DNA from: Reticulitermes lucifugus
Taxonomy: Eukaryota; Arthropoda; Insecta; Blattodea; Rhinotermitidae
NCBI GenBank assembly: GCA_026260175.1
Contig: JAKCWW010004601.1
Coordinates: 14,215-36,040 of the forward strand
DNA: 21,826 nucleotides
Direction: 5' to 3'
This document shows positions 19,801 to 21,826 of the stretch, in pieces. A program made the translations under genes and the position numbers. Numbering within the stretch: position 1 is the first letter of the stretch; the number at the start of each line of letters is the position of its first letter. The notes under the pieces are model-generated. The model saw only the letters and a program-made list of their open reading frames with translations, did not search any database and had not been told where the DNA came from.

Positions 19801-20978
19801 CGGCCACCAAAATACATAGGAGTGGATTGATGCCATGTAGATGTATCTGTATGTGCAATTTGTTGGTTTTATAAAAAATGAATTATACGTCTTTGCACGG
19901 TAGGAATAGTGTTAAAATACCATACCAAGTTTGACAGAAATAGATTAGATAGTTTGGCTTCTGTTACTAATGGACGTGATAAAAGCAGCCCATGTTTGTA
20001 ACAATATTCTAAATGCATTTAAAACATAAGCTAACAAAACGGTCCCATGTCCTCTTACCTAACGCACACTCTTGTGATATTCATGTCACATGCACAAAAG
20101 CAATCTCTGTATGTGGCATGCATTTAATAGGCCATCTTAATTCTAGCACTATTTATATAAGTACATTATAAATACTCCACTTACAGCTTTGATACCACAC
20201 ACAACCACGGTATTTCCAATTCTAACAATGGCTGAACCTTCAGCTGTTTTTATAGATCCTACATTAATTGACACTGGGCGAAACTTCTGTAAACTTCGAC
20301 CATCCGGCCTCACACCCTGAGCCTTAAACACAAAAAAAAAAAATGCTGATAAAATAAAAGTCCAGTCTAGAGTGACTTCAGTAGTACTAATTACAAATTT
20401 ACTGGCAGGCAAATTCCAGAATATTGTATTGTATAAAATATTTTAAGGACACAGCCATGCTCTTCCCCACCTTCTATACAGAAAATAATTTTTTTTTCAA
20501 TGGCGCAACAGCCCCTAGTGGGCCAGGGCCGCCTCATTTTTCAAGGCTTGTTGATCACACTCAGACACACCACACTCGGTAAGGCTCCTCTGGACGAGTG
20601 ACCAGCCCATCACAGAGACCTCTACCTGACAACACACAACACTCACAAGAGACAGACATCCATGCCCCCGGTGGGATTAAAACCCACAATCCCAGGAAGC
20701 CAGCGGCCTCAGACCCACGCCTTAGACCGCATGGCCACTGGGATTCGTAGAAAATAATTTGATGTGTCTAAATTCTTCATTCCTTGTTTGCCACTTTAGT
20801 TACAACAAATCATTATATTAGCCATCATTAACACTGCCATAAACAACAGCAATAACTTATAGAAGATGCTAACATCATTCTCTGCTCTCAAGGACAGATC
20901 ACAGGCTTACAATTATGTTACAGTGTAATGATGAAACTTACTAGGAAATCTCGGTAGTACTTCACTGGATGAATTGTT
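13678..20978 (-). CDS. EXOSC8: Exosome complex component RRP43 (EXOSC8), five exons, first exon outside the recognised set
   Basis: This gene encodes a structural ring subunit of the RNA exosome, the 3'-5' RNA degradation and processing complex of nucleus and cytoplasm. Rrp43 has an RNase PH fold but no catalytic activity in animals. Joining minus-strand 20978-20942, 20322-20185, 18428-18134, 15739-15619 and 13894-13678 keeps one frame and gives 268 residues ending in TGA. Human EXOSC8 has about 276, so only about six N-terminal residues are missing. Landmarks in order: YYRDFL, RPDGR, VNVGSIKTAEGSA-like block, GNTVVVCGIKA, GYLVPNVELPPLC, AWVLHCDLICLDHDGSLLDA, VATTYAIFDDEILLPDP, HKPGGSPLT. The first two thirds form the RNase PH domain, the rest the C-terminal RNase PH domain. 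All introns are GT-AG, with phases 0, 0, 1 and 2. No inactivating change was seen. Confidence 0.95.
13895..14299 (-). other. EXOSC8 last intron, 3' part
   Basis: Start of the 1,724-base intron 13895-15618. The segment 14175-14285 may be decayed repeat; the strictly mirrored ORFs there are not genes. Confidence 0.5.
14300..14615 (+). repeat. SINE-B-like copy in the last EXOSC8 intron
   Basis: A B-box-like ggtttgattccgaatgg (near 14370) is followed by body blocks ggccctggggtcgactcaac, ctaaggggtaaaggcagcca and gggcctgtcc. These parallel the order gggcccactcagcc, gggtaaaatggccgg and gggccttcatggcctg in the SINE at 19173. It is antisense to EXOSC8. No target duplication was recognised, so borders are approximate. 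Confidence 0.55.
14616..15618 (-). other. Remainder of last EXOSC8 intron
   Basis: AT-rich, with a small CATA repeat at 14988-15002. The donor next to the upstream exon is GTAAGT (15618-15613). No other feature. Confidence 0.6.
15619..15739 (-). CDS. EXOSC8: EXOSC8 internal exon (VKLPHV...AIFD)
   Basis: Acceptor ttatcag precedes TT at 15739, which completes a valine codon with the G of the previous exon. The exon encodes KLPHVSYDVEKEATV and then VYNTPVATTYAIFD, where human has THPVATSFAVFD. The donor is GA followed by GTAAGT (phase 2). Length is 121 bases. Confidence 0.95.
15915..16153 (+). pseudogene. Non-LTR retrotransposon ORF C-terminal remnant (RTE-like insect family)
   Basis: Plus-strand translation ends MDWIHLAQDTDKWQTLVDKV then MDLQVP and a stop. 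This matches the well-known C-terminal block of insect reverse-transcriptase ORFs (consensus GMDWIDLAQDRDRWRALV..VMNLRVP). Upstream, FGKPRHRWNDN appears in another frame (consensus LGRPRRRWEDN), so there is a frameshift near 15990-16040. Reverse transcriptase and endonuclease are absent. It is antisense to EXOSC8 inside its 2.4-kb intron. Confidence 0.75.
16190..16450 (+). repeat. Degenerate AGTT/AGTC minisatellite, probable tail of the retrotransposon
   Basis: Built from AGTT, AGTC and GGTT quartets with a higher-order period of about 114 bases: actctcagtt(a/g)cacagttagttaa occurs at 16235 and again at 16349. It starts about 40 bases after the retrotransposon stop codon, where a repetitive 3' tail would lie. 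Confidence 0.85.
16460..17405 (-). other. EXOSC8 intron sequence without recognised feature
   Basis: AT-rich, part of intron 15740-18133. An octamer-scale tandem (ctaactcacat, near 17068-17092) is the only regularity noticed. Confidence 0.5.
17411..17589. repeat. Imperfect inverted repeat / foldback element
   Basis: The left arm 17411-17473 (tgttctgggatgtgg ... ggttccaaccattttgaagg) pairs with the reverse complement of 17526-17589 (tctcctgggatgtga ... ggtttccgacattttgaagg), about 75-80% identical over about 63 bases. The loop of about 50 bases repeats the ccttcac motif. A further tatgacggca occurs at 17301 and 17509, suggesting a larger non-autonomous element of about 300 bp. Confidence 0.65.
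17608..17641 (+). repeat. (ATGTT)n microsatellite
   Basis: Six or so tandem ATGTT/ATGTC units directly right of the foldback element. Confidence 0.9.
17645..18133 (-). other. EXOSC8 intron, 5' part
   Basis: No feature beyond the donor GTATGT at 18133-18128 on the minus strand. Confidence 0.6.
18134..18428 (-). CDS. EXOSC8: EXOSC8 largest internal exon
   Basis: Acceptor atgaacag at 18430-18429 is followed by ELAAPKAEEPNRGYLVPNV, ELPPLCSPKFRPGPP, then DLCIVPEHLAWVLHCDLI and CLDHDGSLLDACVIALVTAL. It aligns gap-poor with human EXOSC8 residues from about 64 to 162. It ends ACT G before GTATGT (phase 1), 295 bases. This is the core of the RNase PH domain. Confidence 0.97.
18429..19163 (-). other. 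EXOSC8 intron segment
   Basis: Part of intron 18429-20184. A lone B-box-like ggttcgattctag at about 18900 may be a SINE scrap; otherwise nothing recognisable. Confidence 0.5.
19164..19172. repeat. SINE-B target-site duplication, left
   Basis: ccttaagta is repeated at 19457-19465, on either side of the SINE. Confidence 0.7.
19173..19456 (+). mobile_element. SINE-B, full-length tRNA-derived copy
   Basis: The tRNA-like head gccgggacagctcagtcagt contains an A box, with a B-box-like gggatcaaattcgag about 45 bases on. The body follows (gattttccacacccatccag, ctggggcccactcagcctcc, gggtaaaatggccggagtg, ggccttcatggcctgttcta). It ends gggtgaacttca without a poly(A) tail. Flanked by ccttaagta duplications. 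It lies antisense in an EXOSC8 intron. The translatable frame inside is not a gene. Confidence 0.85.
19603..19647 (-). other. Degenerate hammerhead-like motif, arm 1
   Basis: Minus strand: CUCC, then GUGAUGA (C3 of the consensus replaced by G), UGGC/GCCA helix II, CU, GAAA, ACAUGU, then GGAG pairing with CUCC and a G-U. The layout is that of a type I hammerhead with minimal helix III. The C3 change and the two extra bases before GAAA argue against activity. Confidence 0.3.
19781..19826 (+). other. Degenerate hammerhead-like motif, arm 2
   Basis: Mirror copy of the arm 1 motif: CUCC (19783-19786), GUGAUGA, UGGC/GGCCA helix II, then CCAAAA where GAAA is expected, and GGAG (19819-19822). More decayed than arm 1. 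Confidence 0.3.
19876..20184 (-). other. EXOSC8 intron segment next to exon donor
   Basis: AT-rich sequence; donor GTAAGT at 20184-20179. No other feature seen. Confidence 0.6.
20185..20322 (-). CDS. EXOSC8: EXOSC8 exon with RPDGR motif
   Basis: Acceptor tttaag is followed by AQGVRPDGRSLQKFRPVSIN, VGSIKTAEGSAIVRIGN and TVVVCGIKA; 46 whole codons, phase 0 on both sides, donor GTAAGT. RPDGR and the GSA..R.GNT block mark the start of RNase PH-fold exosome ring proteins, and the residues fit Rrp43 rather than Rrp42 or Rrp45. Confidence 0.97.
20323..20479 (-). other. EXOSC8 619-base intron, part before the SINE
   Basis: Contains the long A/T tract just before the acceptor (20332-20342 on plus); no other element. 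Confidence 0.6.
20480..20491. repeat. SINE-A target-site duplication, left
   Basis: agaaaataattt is repeated exactly at 20749-20760. Confidence 0.8.
20492..20748 (-). mobile_element. SINE-A, complete tRNA-derived copy
   Basis: Minus-strand head: A box tggccatgcggtctaagg and B box gtgggttttaatcc give a tRNA Leu/Ser-like start. A ~170-base body ends ggggctgttgcgccattg and a short A tail (T run at 20492-20497 on plus). Perfect 12-bp target duplications flank it, so the 257-bp insertion is complete. It has the same orientation as EXOSC8 and occupies about 40% of the 619-base intron. The element at 1-60 is the same family. Confidence 0.9.
20761..20941 (-). other. EXOSC8 intron, donor side
   Basis: Donor GTAAGT at 20941-20936. 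No other feature. Confidence 0.6.
20942..20978 (-). CDS. EXOSC8: EXOSC8 second coding exon (37 bases)
   Basis: Between acceptor taatttcag (AG at 20980-20979) and donor GTAAGT lies one base plus 12 codons: TIHPVKYYRDFL, aligning with human TVEPLEYYRRFL just before the RPDGR exon. The leading A at 20978 completes a codon begun in the missing first exon, which should encode about six residues with the start Met. That exon was not found up to the window end. Confidence 0.88.
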
Positions 20979-21047
20979 CTGAAATTACAAGACACAAGCC
21001 AATCACTGGCAAAGTTCTGCATTATAATAAATATATATAACCTATAT

Positions 21048-21295
21048 AACTACAGACTGGACAGTTCAGGGATCGAATCCTGGTGGTGGCAAGATTTTCC
21101 ACACCCATCCACACTGGCTCTGGGGCCCACCCAGCCTCTTATAAAATAGGTGCTGGGTCTCTTTCCTGGGAGTAAAGTGGCCAGGGCATGGCACTGATCA
21201 CCCTCCCTCATCTGGGGCTGAGGTTAAAGAAACAGTAGAGCTATACCTCTACTCCCCCTCTGGGCCTTCATGGCCTGTTCTAGGGTGAACTTTAC
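21048..21295 (+). mobile_element. SINE-B, 5'-truncated copy
   Basis: Begins just upstream of a B box (gggatcgaatcctgg), so the A-box half of the head is missing. The body matches 19245-19453 closely and ends ctagggtgaactttac. Perfect 13-bp direct repeats atataacctatat at 21035-21047 and 21296-21308 show it inserted in this form. It is antisense in the first EXOSC8 intron. Confidence 0.85.
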
Positions 21296-21308
21296 ATATA
21301 ACCTATAT

Positions 21309-21477
21309 TTCTAGGAACACATCTGCTTCAACACTATTTTAACAATCACTTCTATGTATCATTAACAATATTCACACAACAAAGGAATTGTAACTGTTTA
21401 AACATAAAATCAGTTAGACTGTCAGATATATATCTTCAATTGATTAAATCACACCAACAAATGCACCAAAACAAGTT
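21309..21477 (-). other. EXOSC8 first intron or upstream region
   Basis: AT-rich, with no convincing first exon or promoter. ATG TTT AAA near 21400 on the minus strand lacks a fitting donor. Confidence 0.4.
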
Positions 21478-21826
21478 TTGTCGTTGATTTCTTTATTAAC
21501 AGATTACCCCAATACGCATTTCGGCACTTCTACATTGCCATCATCAGGGGGATCGTTGAAGTTTTTACATAGACCAATGTTCTCGAGTTACATCAGAATA
21601 TCAGAACCGGCACAAAACAGCACACCGGAAAATACAGAGACCACGCTGCCAATAATTTATGAATTACATCACAGCATGTATTTTAATATAATATACTACA
21701 CTGTTTTACTATTGTTTTAGCAATTTCAACAATATTACTATTGTACAATTTTATACAAAGCGTTAACAACGAATATTGTAATATTACCATACACAGCCTT
21801 AACTGTTCTGATGTAACTCAAGAACA
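21478..21826. mobile_element. Second foldback element, right part outside window
   Basis: tgttctcgagttacatcaga at 21578 is repeated in inverse at 21806-21826 (20 of 21 bases) and is cut off by the window end. The left arm includes the hammerhead-like motif at 21498-21557, so the right arm, if complete, should carry a mirrored copy just beyond base 21826. The spacer of about 207 bases (21599-21805) is AT-rich without an ORF. Confidence 0.6.
21498..21557 (-). ncRNA. Hammerhead-ribozyme-like motif (best-preserved copy)
   Basis: Minus strand, 5' to 3': helix I strand AACGAUCCCC, core CUGAUGA (21547-21541), an extra U, helix II GGCA/UGCC with a 9-base loop, GAAA (21522-21519), a minimal helix III AUGCGUAU, cleavage site after UU (21511), then GGGGUAAUCUGUU. 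Helix I pairs CCCC/GGGG, GAU/AUC and AAC/GUU around two small bulges. All core residues fit CUGANGA...GAAA...UH. The one non-consensus point is the unpaired U between the core and helix II. Small helix III is typical of ribozymes in Penelope-like elements and retrozymes. Activity is not shown. Confidence 0.45.

Larger units (their letters stand above)
19553..19875. mobile_element. Foldback element with ~155-bp inverted arms carrying hammerhead-like motifs
   Basis: Arm 1 (19553-19705) begins tttataaaaccaacaacttg and ends in cctag. Arm 2 (19720-19875) is its reverse complement at roughly 88-90% identity, with one small length difference in a T run. The spacer is only 14 bases, so transcripts would form a long hairpin. 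Both arms contain gtggctccgtgatgatggca, outward-facing. It sits in EXOSC8 intron 18429-20184. No ORF and no certain target duplication. Confidence 0.9.

Noticed and set aside
20149-20412. Single-exon ORF starting MPASKF
   Set aside because: Only the part 20322-20185 is coding; the rest is intron read-through on both sides of valid splice sites.
21395-21405. Possible first EXOSC8 exon (ATG TTT AAA on minus)
   Set aside because: No donor in the required phase; the real first exon is probably outside the window.
1-21826. CRISPR arrays, bacterial operons, rRNA or genuine tRNA genes
   Set aside because: None seen; the tandem and inverted repeats do not have repeat-spacer structure, and the tRNA-like boxes belong to SINEs.

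Overview
This is eukaryotic, AT-rich, intron-containing DNA, almost certainly from an insect. The one host gene I can identify is EXOSC8 (Rrp43, a ring subunit of the RNA exosome), on the minus strand. Everything else recognisable is repeats: tRNA-derived SINEs, several mariner-like transposase remnants, non-LTR retrotransposon 3' ends, foldback elements and microsatellites. The mix (SINEs with tRNA-like heads, DUF4817-like and D34D mariner remnants, an RTE-like 3' end with a minisatellite tail) resembles hemimetabolous insects such as termites or cockroaches. That placement is inference.

Layout. 1-2600: head of a SINE cut by the window edge, (AT)n and (AC)n microsatellites, a ~290-bp TIR element, then a 5'-truncated non-LTR retrotransposon (RNase H and zinc-knuckle region, minus strand) bounded by a 17-bp target-site duplication, then a decayed SINE piece. 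2600-9300: mostly featureless AT-rich DNA with one mariner pseudogene (5885-6591). 9300-13600: a SINE, a 46-bp x 3 tandem repeat, a short mariner with intact TIRs and TA duplication lying next to a second mariner remnant, and a third mariner remnant. 13609-20978: EXOSC8, with five coding exons joined by four complete introns, plus an upstream intron that runs toward a first exon not found here. The introns hold an RTE-like 3' end with a minisatellite tail, foldback elements and SINEs. 21048-21826: a SINE and the start of another foldback element that leaves the window.

The five EXOSC8 exons join in frame through GT-AG introns and give 268 residues. Only about six N-terminal residues and the start codon are missing. 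The product is a structural, non-catalytic member of the nine-subunit exosome core.

The most interesting signal is a hammerhead-ribozyme-like layout that recurs at several repeat loci. It is best preserved at 21498-21557 (minus). It is degenerate in both arms of the foldback at 19553-19875 and at 11516-11559, and weak near 4930-4980. Primary sequence differs between loci while the predicted helices stay paired (CCCC/GGGG, CUCC/GGAG, UCUC/GAGA), which is covariation. Two of these loci are inverted-arm elements with the motif pointing outward. This suggests a Penelope-like or other ribozyme-bearing repeat family, but no reverse transcriptase is visible and no copy matches the hammerhead consensus perfectly.
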